A DNA stretch of 64,000 nt from Halorussus rarus (lineage in GTDB: Archaea > Halobacteriota > Halobacteria > Halobacteriales > Haladaptataceae), in contig NZ_QPMJ01000002.1 of assembly GCF_003369835.1 (NCBI RefSeq), positions 806,001 through 870,000 of the forward strand, in the 5' to 3' direction. The notes beneath the pieces are model-generated. The model ran no database searches and was not told the DNA's origin. It worked only from the letters and a program-made list of their open reading frames with translations. The position numbers and the translations under genes were made by a program. Position 1 is the stretch's first letter, and each line of letters opens with the position of its first letter. Below are positions 1-9,325 of the stretch, in pieces.

Positions 1-2
1 CC

Positions 3-1091
3 AGCATCGGGTTCACCGCGGCGTCGACCCAGAACCTCTTCGGCGGCCAGATTCCCCGGTGGGCCCAGGAGACCGCCGGGTTCACCGGGACGCTCACCGG
101 CTTCCTGATGCTCGCGAGCGCGCTCGGGATGCGCCGCGGCCTGCGAGCGGCGTGGTACTCGACCGCGCTGTTGCTCCCGCTGACCGCGGCCCAGGGACTG
201 ATCCAGTCGAGCCCGTACTCGCTGCCCCTCGTTGTCGCGTCGCTGGGGTCGCTCCCCGTGATCGCGCTGGCGCGCCGCCGGTTCGACCGGGAGGTCGACC
301 TGTCGACCACCCAGCTCGCGGCGGTGGCCGCGCTCGCGGGCGTGCTGGTGTACGGGACGGCGGGCACGTACGCGCTGGAGGACCACTTCCAGAACGTGGA
401 GACGCCGCTCGACGCCTTCTACTACACGCTGGTCACCGCCAGCACCGTGGGGTACGGCGACCTCACGCCGACGACCCAGACCGGCCGGCTGTTCGGCATG
501 ACGGTCGTGGTCCTCGGCACCGCGAGCTTCGCCATCGCGCTGGCCTCGCTGCTGGGGCCCGCCATCGAAGCCCGCCTCGCCACCGCACTCGGTAAAATGA
601 CAGAGACACAGCTCGAACTCCTCGAAGACCACGTCATCGTGCTCGGCTACGGCGACCTGACCGAACCCATCCTGACCGAACTCGACGGCCAGACCGAGTT
701 CGTGGTCGTCACGCCGGAACCGCAGCGAGCGACCGAACTCGGCGACAGGGGGTTCAAGGTCCTCAGGGCCGACCCCAGCGACGAGGAACCGCTCCGCCGG
801 GTCGGCATCGACGAGGCCCGCGCGGTCGTCGCCGCCACCAACAACGACGCCGAGGACGCGCTGGCGGTGCTGACCGCCCGGCAGCTGAACCCCGACATCC
901 GCATCGTCGCGGCCGCCACCGACCGCGAGAACGTCGACAAGCTCCGGCGCGCGGGCGCGGACTCGGTCATCAGTCCCGCGACCATCGGCGGCCACCTGCT
1001 GGTGCGGTCGGCGCTCGGCAACGACGGGATGGAGAGCGTCGCCGACCGGCTCTCCGGCGAGTCTCCGAGCAGTGAGTCTGCAAAGCGGTGA
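3..1091 (+). CDS. Potassium channel with RCK/TrkA-N domain (5' end outside window)
   Basis: The reading frame is open from the left edge, so the start codon lies upstream and this is a C-terminal part (about 362 codons visible). The visible N-terminal half has hydrophobic helices and ends in a pore loop with the potassium selectivity filter TVGYGD (around nt 445-465). It is followed by a pore-lining helix and then a cytosolic Rossmann-type TrkA-N domain starting near DHVIVLGYGDL, with the nucleotide-binding glycine pattern. This order (membrane pore, then RCK domain) is that of ligand-gated two-helix K+ channels; extra helices upstream suggest a longer membrane part, as in haloarchaeal NAD-binding channel proteins. 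It probably conducts K+ across the cell membrane, relevant to a salt-in osmotic strategy. An internal ATG at 108 is not the start, because homologous-looking membrane sequence continues upstream. Confidence 0.9.
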   Translation, partial: SIGFTAASTQNLFGGQIPRWAQETAGFTGTLTGFLMLASALGMRRGLRAAWYSTALLLPLTAAQGLIQSSPYSLPLVVASLGSLPVIALARRRFDREVDLSTTQLAAVAALAGVLVYGTAGTYALEDHFQNVETPLDAFYYTLVTASTVGYGDLTPTTQTGRLFGMTVVVLGTASFAIALASLLGPAIEARLATALGKMTETQLELLEDHVIVLGYGDLTEPILTELDGQTEFVVVTPEPQRATELGDRGFKVLRADPSDEEPLRRVGIDEARAVVAATNNDAEDALAVLTARQLNPDIRIVAAATDRENVDKLRRAGADSVISPATIGGHLLVRSALGNDGMESVADRLSGESPSSESAKR

Positions 1092-1247
1092 ATACGACCA
1101 GTCCGTCCGGGTTCCGGGCCGGGCATAGCGGCTGTCGGACCGCGGGCTCGGCGTCGAAGGAGGGTCCCGGGACGGGGCCGGAGCGCGTCCGTCGAGATTC
1201 CCGACCCGACCTCGCCGAGCGGCGGGTCCACGCCGCGTTCCCCAAGG

Positions 1248-1254
1248 TTATTTG
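1248..1254 (+). promoter_or_regulatory. TATA-like box for the DUF389 gene
   Basis: TTATTTG lies 23-29 nt before the ATG at 1277, the spacing expected for a leaderless haloarchaeal transcript. No Shine-Dalgarno sequence is present. Confidence 0.45.
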
Positions 1255-1276
1255 AGCCGGCGCGGGACCCCCAGAC

Positions 1277-2650
1277 ATGCGGCTGCTCCAGATCGCCGTG
1301 CCCGTCGGCAAGCGCGACGGCGTCGAGCGGGTGCTGTCGGACAACGACGTCGACTACTTTCTCACCGACGAGACCTCGGGGCGCGACTACGCGGCGCTCG
1401 TGTTCGTCCCGACGGGGCCCGAGGACGTGGAGGCCCTGGTGGACGAGCTTCGAGCGATCGGCATCGAGCGGAAGGGGTACGTGACCGTCGGCAAACTCGA
1501 AACGGTCCTGTCCGACCGGTTCGAGCGCCAGCAGCACGACGGACCGACCGCCGAGAGCACCGTCGAGGAGACCGACGGTCGGATCGCGCGGGAGGAACTC
1601 CGCGCTCGGGCCGCGGCGGTCGCGCCGATAACGCCGAACTACGTCGTCTTCACGGTCGTGAGCACGATCATCGCGACGGCCGGTCTGCTGATGAACAGCG
1701 CCGCGGTAGTCGTCGGCTCCATGGTGATCGCCCCGCTCATTGGCCCGCCGATAGCCGCGAGCGTCGGGAGCATCCTCGACGACGACGACCTCTTCCGGAC
1801 GAGCGTGAAAGCGCAGTTCGCCGGCCTGCTCGTCGCGGTCGCGAGCGCCGCCGCGTTCGCCGGCCTCCTCCGCGCGACGGTGATGCCCCACGCCGACCTG
1901 CACGTCGTCGAGCAGGTCGCCGAACGCATCAATCCGGGCGCGCTCGCGCTGGTGGTCGCGCTCGGCGCGGGCGTGGCGGGGGCGATGTCGCTCACGTCCA
2001 CGACGAGCGTCGCGCTGGTCGGGGTCGCCATCGCCGTCGCGCTCATCCCGCCGGCGGCGACCGTCGGTCTCGGAATCGCCTACGGCGACCTGACCGCCGC
2101 CGTGAGCGCCGGGATCCTCGTCCTCATCAACGTCCTGTCGATCAACGTCGCGAGCCTCGGGACACTCTGGGTCCAGGGCTACCGGCCGGAACACTGGTTC
2201 GCCGAGCAGGCGGCCCGGCGTGCGGTCGTTCGGCGCGCGGCACTGCTCTTCTCGGTCGTCCTCGTGCTCTCGTCGGCGCTCGTCGTCACGACCATCAACG
2301 TCTCGGAGAACGCGGAATTCGAACGAACGGTCACCGAGACGGTGTCCGAGGCGGACGCTCGCGTCCTCTCGACCGACGTGTCGTATCGGACGGAGCTCTT
2401 CCTCCGCCACCCCACCACGGTGACGGTTCGGACCGTCGGCGGGTCGGCGGGCGCGGCGGATGCCCTCCGGGAGCGAATCCGAACCCGAACGCGGCTGGAC
2501 GTGACGGTCATCGTGATCCGTGAGAGCGGGGAGGTCTCGACCGCGCGACCGGTCCGCTCGTCGTCGACGGACGAGTTCGCGCGGCCGGACTCGCCGACGA
2601 TCACCGCATCAGGCCTCGACGGTCGCCATCCGACCGCGGGAGTCGCGTAG
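1277..2650 (+). CDS. DUF389 / TIGR00341 family membrane protein
   Basis: 457 residues. A soluble ferredoxin-like N-terminal region (residues 1-110, MRLLQIAVPVGKRDGV) precedes a DUF389 membrane core of about six helices, with the family signature around NSAAVVVGSMVIAPLIGPP and repeated small-residue helices (residues about 125-310). A soluble C-terminal domain of about 130 residues follows. The function of DUF389 proteins is not established; they are common in haloarchaea. The start is set by the TATA-like box and by the conserved beginning of the family. The gene stands alone, 185 nt after the K+ channel. Family assignment is firm, role unknown. Confidence 0.88.
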   Translation: MRLLQIAVPVGKRDGVERVLSDNDVDYFLTDETSGRDYAALVFVPTGPEDVEALVDELRAIGIERKGYVTVGKLETVLSDRFERQQHDGPTAESTVEETDGRIAREELRARAAAVAPITPNYVVFTVVSTIIATAGLLMNSAAVVVGSMVIAPLIGPPIAASVGSILDDDDLFRTSVKAQFAGLLVAVASAAAFAGLLRATVMPHADLHVVEQVAERINPGALALVVALGAGVAGAMSLTSTTSVALVGVAIAVALIPPAATVGLGIAYGDLTAAVSAGILVLINVLSINVASLGTLWVQGYRPEHWFAEQAARRAVVRRAALLFSVVLVLSSALVVTTINVSENAEFERTVTETVSEADARVLSTDVSYRTELFLRHPTTVTVRTVGGSAGAADALRERIRTRTRLDVTVIVIRESGEVSTARPVRSSSTDEFARPDSPTITASGLDGRHPTAGVA

Positions 2651-2768
2651 CGCAGCGGGCGGACCAGCGAACGAAGCGGGCGACGGGGCGAACCCGGAGC
2701 GCTGTCCGGCGCACGAAGCGGGGTGGGGCTATCGCCACGTATTTCCAGCTCCGATTCCGGCGTGCGGT

Positions 2769-3809
2769 ATGGTCGCACCGATACGGGAACACCAGTCCCA
2801 GCACGACGCCATCGCTGACCTCCCGCTCATCACCGAGTCCGCGCGCGTCACGGACGTCACCAGGATGGACCGGAACCGGCGGTCGGAGGTCACCGCCGCA
2901 GTCGCTCGGTGGCTCGAGGAGCGCGGCGTCGCTCACGAGTACGGCCCGGTCGAGGGCCCCGACGACTGCCGGCGGCTCTCCGCCCGGCTCGGCCGCGACG
3001 GCCGTCCGGCGGTCGCCCGGCGCGTCGCGACGCTCGCCGAGCGGATCGAGCGACCTGAGCCGATGCTCACCCGCGTTCGGTTCCGAACGGAGGCGGACGT
3101 CGATTTTCTCGCCGGCCAGTACGTCGGACTCCGGTACGGCGGCACGTCACGGGCGTACTCGCTGGCGAGTTCGCCCACCGAGGACGAGCTCGAAATCTGC
3201 GTCCGGCGCATGCCGGGCGGGCGCCTCTCCCCGCGACTCTGCGACGAGCTGACCGTCGGCGACGAACTGACGATACGCGGCCCGTACGGCGAGCTGGTCC
3301 TCCAGGACCACTCCCCGCGGGACATGGTGTTCCTCGCCACCGGGACGGGAGTCGCACCGTTCAAGAGCATGATAGACCGCGTCTTCGAGACCGGCCGTGA
3401 CGAGCACGCGGGCGGCAGACGGGACGTCTGGCTGTTCCTCGGGGCGGGCTGGGAGGACGACCTCCCGTACCGGGAGGCGTTCCGTGAACTCGACCGAACT
3501 CGAGAGAACTTCCACTTCGTGCCGTGTCTGAGCCGCGAGCCCGTCCTCTCGGAGTGGGACGGCGAGACGGACTACGTCCAGCACGCGCTGCTCAAGCACG
3601 CCGACTCCGCGGCCGTGACCGCCGGAACGGGCGAGCGACTCGAGCGCTGGCTGCGGGCGCGTCCGCGGTCCGGCGTCGAGGCCCGCATCGACCCGGCGAA
3701 CGCCGAGGTGTACGCGTGCGGCATCAACGCGATGGTCCACGGCCTCGTCGAGGCCGTCGAGCGGCTCGGCGTTCCGGAGTCCCGAATCGAATCCGAAGGG
3801 TTCGGATAA
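2769..3809 (+). CDS. FAD-dependent ferredoxin/flavodoxin-reductase-like oxidoreductase
   Basis: 346 residues. After an N-terminal segment of about 95 residues unlike the flavin fold comes a ferredoxin-NADP+ reductase module: FAD-binding beta barrel with RAYS at 128-131, then the nucleotide domain with the glycine-rich LATGTGVAPF at 190-199, and the late CGINAMV motif near residue 317. These are the FAD phosphate, NAD(P) pyrophosphate and NAD(P) ribose/nicotinamide sites of the family. It should move electrons between NAD(P)H and a small carrier or partner oxygenase; the partner is not evident locally. The ATG at 2769 was chosen because a TATA-like box (about 2736-2742) lies 27-33 nt upstream; the frame is open further upstream by chance. 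No iron-sulfur domain is attached. Confidence 0.85.
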   Translation: MVAPIREHQSQHDAIADLPLITESARVTDVTRMDRNRRSEVTAAVARWLEERGVAHEYGPVEGPDDCRRLSARLGRDGRPAVARRVATLAERIERPEPMLTRVRFRTEADVDFLAGQYVGLRYGGTSRAYSLASSPTEDELEICVRRMPGGRLSPRLCDELTVGDELTIRGPYGELVLQDHSPRDMVFLATGTGVAPFKSMIDRVFETGRDEHAGGRRDVWLFLGAGWEDDLPYREAFRELDRTRENFHFVPCLSREPVLSEWDGETDYVQHALLKHADSAAVTAGTGERLERWLRARPRSGVEARIDPANAEVYACGINAMVHGLVEAVERLGVPESRIESEGFG

Positions 3810-3878
3810 GCGCTCCCCCGGAGAGCGATGGCGCCCGTCGAGAGAATCGCGAGACAGTGGAGCGGCGGTCAAGCGGCC

Positions 3879-5756
3879 CTACGAGCCGCCGTCTCCCGTC
3901 CGCTCCCCGTCACCCGGGTCGTAGAGCCAGATCATGTTGTTCTCGTGGAACTCGCTGTCCTCGCCGATGATCACGCGGTCGTCGCTCGTCACCAGTAAAT
4001 TGTCCGGGTTGGCGACGGCGTTCTCGGGGTCGACCTGCCCCTGCATCGGCGCGGTGCCGAGCAGCGCCGCGCCGGTCCCCTCCGTGCTCCCGGCCGCGCC
4101 GCCGCTCTCGGCCGGGCCCTCGCTCTCCTCGTCGTGCGTCGGATTGAACGCGCAGGACCGGCAGACGGTGCTGGCCGAGTCGGGCCGCGCGTCGTACGGA
4201 CAGCCGCCGCAGATGTTGGCGTTCGGGCCGCCGGTGACGACCGGCTCCATCCGACTCACGTCGAAGCTCTCGTCGAGTTCCATCCGGTAGACCGCGCCGT
4301 AGTCGTTGCCCTGCAGCCGGATGGTCCCCTCGCCGTCGGCCATCGTCTCGTTGACCTCCGACATCGCGACGTAGACGTAGTCGCCGGGCTCGGCCGCGCC
4401 GGCCTGCGGGAACTTGACCGTGATCCCCTCCATCTTGCGGAACTCGTCGGTCGCGCCCTTTGCGCCCGCCGCCTTCCGGGACTCGAGGAAGGCCACCCGG
4501 TCGTCGGCGGCGTCGCCGTTGGCCCACCGCCGGACCTCCTGCTCGGTGATGTAGTTCGCGTCCGTGCTCTCCTCCTGGCCGTCGTACTCGGCGATCCACG
4601 ACTCGATCTCGTCCTCGTCGCCGTGGGCGAGCTCCACCCACTCGATGTCGAAGGCGACGTTCGCCGGGTCGTTGCCCCGGCCGGGCTTCGCCCTGGCGGC
4701 GTACAGCGTGCCCGACGAGAGGTCGCCCGCCTCGTCGGCGACGAACTTGAACAGCACCGTGCCGGTCCCGTCGTCGCTCATGTAGGCGGTCCGCCGGTCG
4801 GGCATCACCACCGAGTTCTCGTGGGAGAACCGGCCCATGGCGAACCGCTTGTCGGGCGTCGGGTCGTCGGACTTCGGTTCGGTTATCTCGACGATGTAGC
4901 CGTAGCGGTAGGGGTTGCCCCAGTAGCCGAGGTACTCGGCCATCCGGCCGTCGCCGTTGCCGTAGGTCTCCTGCTCGGGGTCGTACCAGACGTCGGCGGG
5001 CGGCTCGTACTCCTCGGAGGTCAGCGGCGTCCCCCACGGCGAGACGGTGCCGAAGCAGTTGGTCCAGGTCCCCTCGACCGGCCGGAAGTCGACGTTCATC
5101 GCGTCGGTGACCTGCCAGGCGGCGGCTCCCGGCCGACCCCGCCGCTCGACGCGGAGCCGGCTCACCAGGCCTGGCGAGCGCTCCCAGTTGGTGAACAGGT
5201 AGCCCGCCGAGGGGCCGTCGCGGACGAACCCGTTGAAGTCGGGCCACATCCCGTCGGTCATCGGTTCGCCCGCGGCCGAGTAGACCACGCCGAACTCGTC
5301 GCCGGAGTTGGGCACCTGGTCGCCGCCGTTCATCAGCGGCTGGTAGGTGCCGGCCGCGGTCCGGACCCGCTCGTGCTCGATCCGGGTGTCGGGCACCTGC
5401 ACACTCTCGAAGTCCGAGGGGAGGTCGTCGATGCGGGCCCCGACGAGCGCGCCGACGGTGCCCTCGTCGTAGGGCAGCACGTTGTCCGGGTCGGGGTGCT
5501 GGACGTTGAAGAACAGTTCGCCGTCGGTGGTGAGGAACAGGCCGGTTATCTCGGCCCCGAGGACCGTCGTCGCCAGCCGATTCAGCGTGGGGCCGGTCTG
5601 GGCGCCGTCTCGTCCTCCCGGTCCGTCCCCGTCGCCGCCGTTTCGGTCGCCGTCGCCGTCCTCTCGTGCCGCGGCCGCGGTCGCGCTCGCCCGACTCCCC
5701 AGCGCCAGCGTCGTCAGGAGCGCCACCGCGTCGCGCCGGTCGTAGCCCTTGCGCAT
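3879..5756 (-). CDS. PhoX-family (DUF839) exported phosphatase
   Basis: 625 residues. The N-terminus (KGYDRRDAVALLTTLALGS) looks like a twin-arginine leader, so the protein is probably exported folded. The body carries PhoX-type sequence: repeated beta-propeller blades, WTNCFGTVSPWGTPLTSEEY in the middle, a later GRFSHENSVVMPD block, and a C-terminal DNLLVTSDDRVIIGEDS block. Bacterial PhoX enzymes are Ca/Fe alkaline phosphatases; activity here is inferred from family only. Unusual is a CGGC...CRSC cysteine cluster near the C-terminus followed by an acidic Glu/Ser/Gly-rich linker. A GTG at 5765 is an alternative start. A TATA-like CTTAAG (5793-5798) fits transcription beginning near 5768. No phosphate-uptake genes are adjacent. 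Confidence 0.85.
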   Translation of the reverse strand: MRKGYDRRDAVALLTTLALGSRASATAAAAREDGDGDRNGGDGDGPGGRDGAQTGPTLNRLATTVLGAEITGLFLTTDGELFFNVQHPDPDNVLPYDEGTVGALVGARIDDLPSDFESVQVPDTRIEHERVRTAAGTYQPLMNGGDQVPNSGDEFGVVYSAAGEPMTDGMWPDFNGFVRDGPSAGYLFTNWERSPGLVSRLRVERRGRPGAAAWQVTDAMNVDFRPVEGTWTNCFGTVSPWGTPLTSEEYEPPADVWYDPEQETYGNGDGRMAEYLGYWGNPYRYGYIVEITEPKSDDPTPDKRFAMGRFSHENSVVMPDRRTAYMSDDGTGTVLFKFVADEAGDLSSGTLYAARAKPGRGNDPANVAFDIEWVELAHGDEDEIESWIAEYDGQEESTDANYITEQEVRRWANGDAADDRVAFLESRKAAGAKGATDEFRKMEGITVKFPQAGAAEPGDYVYVAMSEVNETMADGEGTIRLQGNDYGAVYRMELDESFDVSRMEPVVTGGPNANICGGCPYDARPDSASTVCRSCAFNPTHDEESEGPAESGGAAGSTEGTGAALLGTAPMQGQVDPENAVANPDNLLVTSDDRVIIGEDSEFHENNMIWLYDPGDGERTGDGGS

Positions 5757-5879
5757 GGCTCGCACGGACCACCGAGAACGTAATCATCTTTCCTTAAGTA
5801 TGCTGGTACCGACGTGGCACAACGAAGATGTGACTGCTGTCGTATGTCGAGGGTTCCCTCGACACGGCGCGGAGCGTGG

Positions 5880-7385
5880 TCAGCTCCGGTGGACGACCGC
5901 CACGTCGCACTCGAGGTCGTGGATGCGCTCGAACGTCGGCGGCGAGACGAACCGCGAGGCGGCCGACCGGTCGGTGCTCGCGCCCACGATGATCAGATCG
6001 TAGTACTCGTCGTTGGCCGCGAGGAACGACTCGATGGACGCCCGCGACACCCGGGTCTCGAACGACCCCTCGAACGTCTCGACCAGGTTCGCCAGCGTCG
6101 TCTCGGCCGACCGGCGCTCGTTCTCGCGGTCGATGCAGGTGCAGACGCTGATGGACCCGGCGAGGCCGGTGAGCCGCTGGGCGAAGTCGATCATGGCGTG
6201 GGCGGTGTCGCCGGGGCGTCGGATCGGGACCATCACCCGCTTCCAGCGCTCGCGCGACTCGCTGCCCGACCGGAACGCGATCGTGTCGACGTCGCTCCGG
6301 AACAGCCCCCGGACGAACCCCGACAGGCTGCCGCGCTCCTCCTCGTACGGCGTGACCACGAGGTCGCAGTTCGTCTCGCGGGCGGTCTTGAGCACCGTGC
6401 GGGCGGGGTCGTCTCCGTCGCCGACCACGACCACCTGGCAGGGGACGCCGACCCTGGTCTCGATGCGGTTGGCCTCGGTCTCCAGGCGCTGGGCCGACTC
6501 CTCGGCGACCTGGACCTCCTCGGTCTCGGCGCCCTCGGCCGCGGCCGCCGCCGAGTCGACGAGTTCGGTGTCGGCGTCGCGGGTCGGCACCTCCATGGTG
6601 CGCTCGGCCTCCTCGATGGCCGACTCGTCGACCACGTCGAGCAGGACGACCTTGCCGGCGTCGTGGGCCGCGGCGAGTCGCGCGCCGAACATGGCGGCGC
6701 TGCGGCTCTCCTCGTCGCGCATCGGGACGAGCACGTGATCGTCGCCCTTCGTCGACTGGTAGAGGAGCCGCGACCGGCGCTCGTAGAACTGCTCGCGCCA
6801 GACGTGGAACGCGCCGGCCACGATGGTGCTGGCGACGAACACCGACACGACGAACTGGAGGAAGAACTCGTCGAAGCCGACCGGGCTGCTGAACGCGGGC
6901 GCGATGAGCGCGAGCAGCGCGGTCGAGAACGCCGAGGGCTCCTCGAAGTCGAGCGCCCAGGTCACGCCGCCGGTGAGGAAGACTGCCAGCGCGGCCTCTA
7001 GCGGGGAGACGAGCAGCCCGCTCGCGCCCAGCGGGTCCCGCATCGACGTGTGGAGGCCGACCCAGATGGCGACGGTCCCGCAGAGCGCCCCGGCCGTGAG
7101 GCCGCCGACGAACTTGGTCGGCGAGGCGTACTTGCCCTCCGGCTCGGCGAACAGGGTGAACGTGCCCGACGCCAGCGGCGGGAACAGGACGAACGGCAGC
7201 GCCTCGAGCGAGTTGGCGACGGCGGTCACGGCCGCGATGAGCAGCGGGACCAGCAGCAGCACCGAGAGGTGGATGAGGTTGGCGGTGTGCTCGATCCACC
7301 GGCGGAACTCCCGCACCTCGCGCCGCTCGAACCGGCGCACGCGCCGGAGCGCGGCGTGATACCGCGAGCGCAGACCGTCCGACAT
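5880..7385 (-). CDS. HPP-family membrane protein fused to two universal stress protein domains
   Basis: 501 residues. The first 190 residues hold an HPP-type membrane domain: several helices and a segment resembling the family signature (LPFVLFPPLASGTFTLFAEPEGKYASP). Two tandem UspA-like alpha/beta domains follow: one from about 210 (DDHVLVPMRDEESR) with a long acidic insert, the other from about 370 (WKRVMVPIRRPGDTAHAM) to the end (DVAVVHRS). HPP proteins have been linked to nitrite or anion transport in chloroplasts and cyanobacteria; substrate here is unknown, and the USP domains could sense nucleotide. The ATG at 7385 is preferred over a GTG at 7394; a TATA-like AGATACTTGAG lies just upstream on this strand. 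Confidence 0.85.
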   Translation of the reverse strand: MSDGLRSRYHAALRRVRRFERREVREFRRWIEHTANLIHLSVLLLVPLLIAAVTAVANSLEALPFVLFPPLASGTFTLFAEPEGKYASPTKFVGGLTAGALCGTVAIWVGLHTSMRDPLGASGLLVSPLEAALAVFLTGGVTWALDFEEPSAFSTALLALIAPAFSSPVGFDEFFLQFVVSVFVASTIVAGAFHVWREQFYERRSRLLYQSTKGDDHVLVPMRDEESRSAAMFGARLAAAHDAGKVVLLDVVDESAIEEAERTMEVPTRDADTELVDSAAAAAEGAETEEVQVAEESAQRLETEANRIETRVGVPCQVVVVGDGDDPARTVLKTARETNCDLVVTPYEEERGSLSGFVRGLFRSDVDTIAFRSGSESRERWKRVMVPIRRPGDTAHAMIDFAQRLTGLAGSISVCTCIDRENERRSAETTLANLVETFEGSFETRVSRASIESFLAANDEYYDLIIVGASTDRSAASRFVSPPTFERIHDLECDVAVVHRS

Positions 7386-7492
7386 TACGGTCACGTCGGC
7401 GGTCCCGCCTCAAGTATCTGTTCGCTCGCGATCGAGGGCGTTGGGCGCCGACGAGGAGGAGTCGAACCGTCTACGCCGCGATACCTGCGTGG

Positions 7493-8224
7493 CTACGCCG
7501 CGAGGTCGACCACGGCGTCGAGCGAGATGCGGATGGCGCGCTCGACGTTGTCCTTGGCCTTCTCGGGGAGTTCGTCGTCCTCGGTCTCGCCCTTCTGGGT
7601 CCCTTCGACGAGGTTGCCGTCGACGGTGCAGATGGCGCCGGCCCGCATGTCGCGGCGCCGGGTCAGCGAGAACACCGCGGCGGCCTCCATCTCGACCGAG
7701 AGGATGTTGGCCGCCTCCCAGTCCTCGACGTACTCGTCGGTCTCGGCGTAGAAGGCGTCGTCGCTCGCGATGGGACCGACGTGGACGTCCTCGTCGTTCG
7801 CTTCCGCGGAGTCGACCAGCGCGGACAGGACGCCGTAGTCGGGCACCGCGGGGTACTCGACCGACTCGTAGCGCTTGCTGGTCCCCTCGTTCTTGGCCGC
7901 GCCGGTGGCGACCACCATGTCGCCGATCTCGATGCCCTCCTGGAGCGCGCCGGTCGTCCCGACCCGGATGACGGTCTCGACGCCGACCTCGTGGAGTTCC
8001 TCGACCGCGATGGCCGCCGAGGGACAGCCGATGCCGGTCGAGCAGACGGTGAGGTCGGTCCCCTCGTAACTGGCGTTGACGACCTTGTACTCGCGGTTCT
8101 CCGCGACGACCGCCGAGTCGTCGCAGAGGTTCGCGATGCGGTCGACCCGGCCAGGGTCGCCGGGGATGAGCGCGATGTCGTTCACGTCGCCCTCCTCGAC
8201 GAGGAGATGGGGTTGTTTCGCCAT
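7493..8224 (-). CDS. udp: Nucleoside phosphorylase (uridine phosphorylase family)
   Basis: 243 residues, the usual length for the PNP/UDP family. Motifs: IALIPGDPGRV (16-27, phosphate site), the STGIGCPSAAIAVEEL block, VIRVGTTGALQ (phosphate/ribose), and SVEMEAAAVF (ribose-binding MEAA motif). It should split nucleosides with phosphate to a base and ribose-1-phosphate. The next gene downstream on the same strand region is a PfkB sugar kinase (transcribed before it; 54 nt between), so the two are likely co-transcribed. In haloarchaea a phosphorylase plus ribose-1-phosphate kinase has been described as the entry to a pentose bisphosphate route; that link is inferred here from neighbourhood. Uridine versus other nucleoside specificity cannot be read from the sequence. 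Confidence 0.88.
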   Translation of the reverse strand: MAKQPHLLVEEGDVNDIALIPGDPGRVDRIANLCDDSAVVAENREYKVVNASYEGTDLTVCSTGIGCPSAAIAVEELHEVGVETVIRVGTTGALQEGIEIGDMVVATGAAKNEGTSKRYESVEYPAVPDYGVLSALVDSAEANDEDVHVGPIASDDAFYAETDEYVEDWEAANILSVEMEAAAVFSLTRRRDMRAGAICTVDGNLVEGTQKGETEDDELPEKAKDNVERAIRISLDAVVDLAA

Positions 8225-8278
8225 GGGCGTGGATTCTCCCGAGCGGGAGAAAAAGCGTGGGGATTCGGAACGGCAGGG

Positions 8279-9187
8279 TCAGAACTGCTCGTCGAGGAAC
8301 GCCTCGACATCGCCGAACGTCGGGGCGGTCCGGGCGCCCTCCTCCGTCGCCGCGAGCGCGCCGCAGGCGTTGGCGAACTCCAGGGCGCGCTCGTAGTCGG
8401 CTCCTTCGGTCGGACCCCCGCCGTCCCGGAGCAGCACCGCGAGAAATCCCGCGGCGAAGGCGTCGCCAGCGCCCGTGGTGTCGACCGCCTCGGCGTCGAA
8501 GCCCGGGTGGTCGAAGGAGGCCCCGGGCGTGTCGACCCGGGCGCCGTCCTCGCCGTGCTTGATGACGACGACACGGCCGTGGAGCTCCGAGGAGGGGTGG
8601 TCGAGGTCCTTGTCGAGCAGCGCGCGGGCCTCGCGGTCGTTGAGGAAGACGACGTCGGCGTAGGCCAGCGCCTCGGCGAAGTCCCGCTCGGCGAGGCGCC
8701 GGCCGGGGTCGAAGCTCACGCCGACGCCGGCCTCGGTCGCGATCCGGGCCAGTTCCGCGGCGGTGTCCGGTCGCTGGCTGGTCAGGTGGAGGTGGTCGGC
8801 GGTCGCGACGTACTCGGGGTCGACGTCGTCGGGCCCCACGGCCTCGTTGGCGCCCTCGTTGCCCAGCACCATCACCTCGCCGCGCTCGTCGACGATGAGG
8901 TACTTCGTCGTCGTCTCGGCGTCGGGGACCTCCAGCAGGTGCGAGCAGTCGACGCCGGCGGCCTCGAGCCCCCGCCGGGCGAACTCCCCGGTCTCGTCGT
9001 CGCCGACGCTGCCGACCAGACCGGCGTCGAACCCCATCCCGGCCAGCGCGACCGAGACGTTGGCGGCGCTGCCCCCGCCGGACCGGATCTGGGAGTCGAT
9101 GCGGGCCTCGCCGTCGGGCGTCGGGAGGGCGTCCACGCGGAGGGTCACGTCCCAGTTGACGTGGCCGGCGGCGACTACGTCGACCAT
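8279..9187 (-). CDS. PfkB-family carbohydrate kinase (possibly ribose-1-phosphate kinase)
   Basis: 302 residues. Ribokinase-fold signatures: the N-terminal RSGGGSAANVSVALAGMG (PfkB signature 1) and the C-terminal DTTGAGDAFAAGF (signature 2 with the catalytic Asp of GAGD). The start MVDVVAAGHVNWD at 9187 is the typical PfkB beginning; the frame upstream is fortuitous. It lies upstream of the nucleoside phosphorylase on the same strand with a 54-nt gap, which suggests a shared transcript and a substrate made by that enzyme. Ribose-1-phosphate kinase is the most attractive reading; adenosine kinase or another sugar kinase remains possible. Confidence 0.85.
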   Translation of the reverse strand: MVDVVAAGHVNWDVTLRVDALPTPDGEARIDSQIRSGGGSAANVSVALAGMGFDAGLVGSVGDDETGEFARRGLEAAGVDCSHLLEVPDAETTTKYLIVDERGEVMVLGNEGANEAVGPDDVDPEYVATADHLHLTSQRPDTAAELARIATEAGVGVSFDPGRRLAERDFAEALAYADVVFLNDREARALLDKDLDHPSSELHGRVVVIKHGEDGARVDTPGASFDHPGFDAEAVDTTGAGDAFAAGFLAVLLRDGGGPTEGADYERALEFANACGALAATEEGARTAPTFGDVEAFLDEQF

Positions 9188-9325
9188 GGCTGGCGACCGT
9201 GGCGGCGGTTTACGCGCGACATACCGCCACGGTACGCACCCGGCCGTCAAAACGCTGGCGGGGACGCGAGTTGGGAGCTTGAGTCAGCATAGGAAGTCTC
9301 GCGAGTTGGGTGGAAACAGCGTAGC

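Noticed and set aside
3910-5787. Long frame opposite-phase to the PhoX gene
   Set aside because: Arg/Gly/Pro-rich composition, no family motif; the PhoX frame has a signal peptide and motifs.
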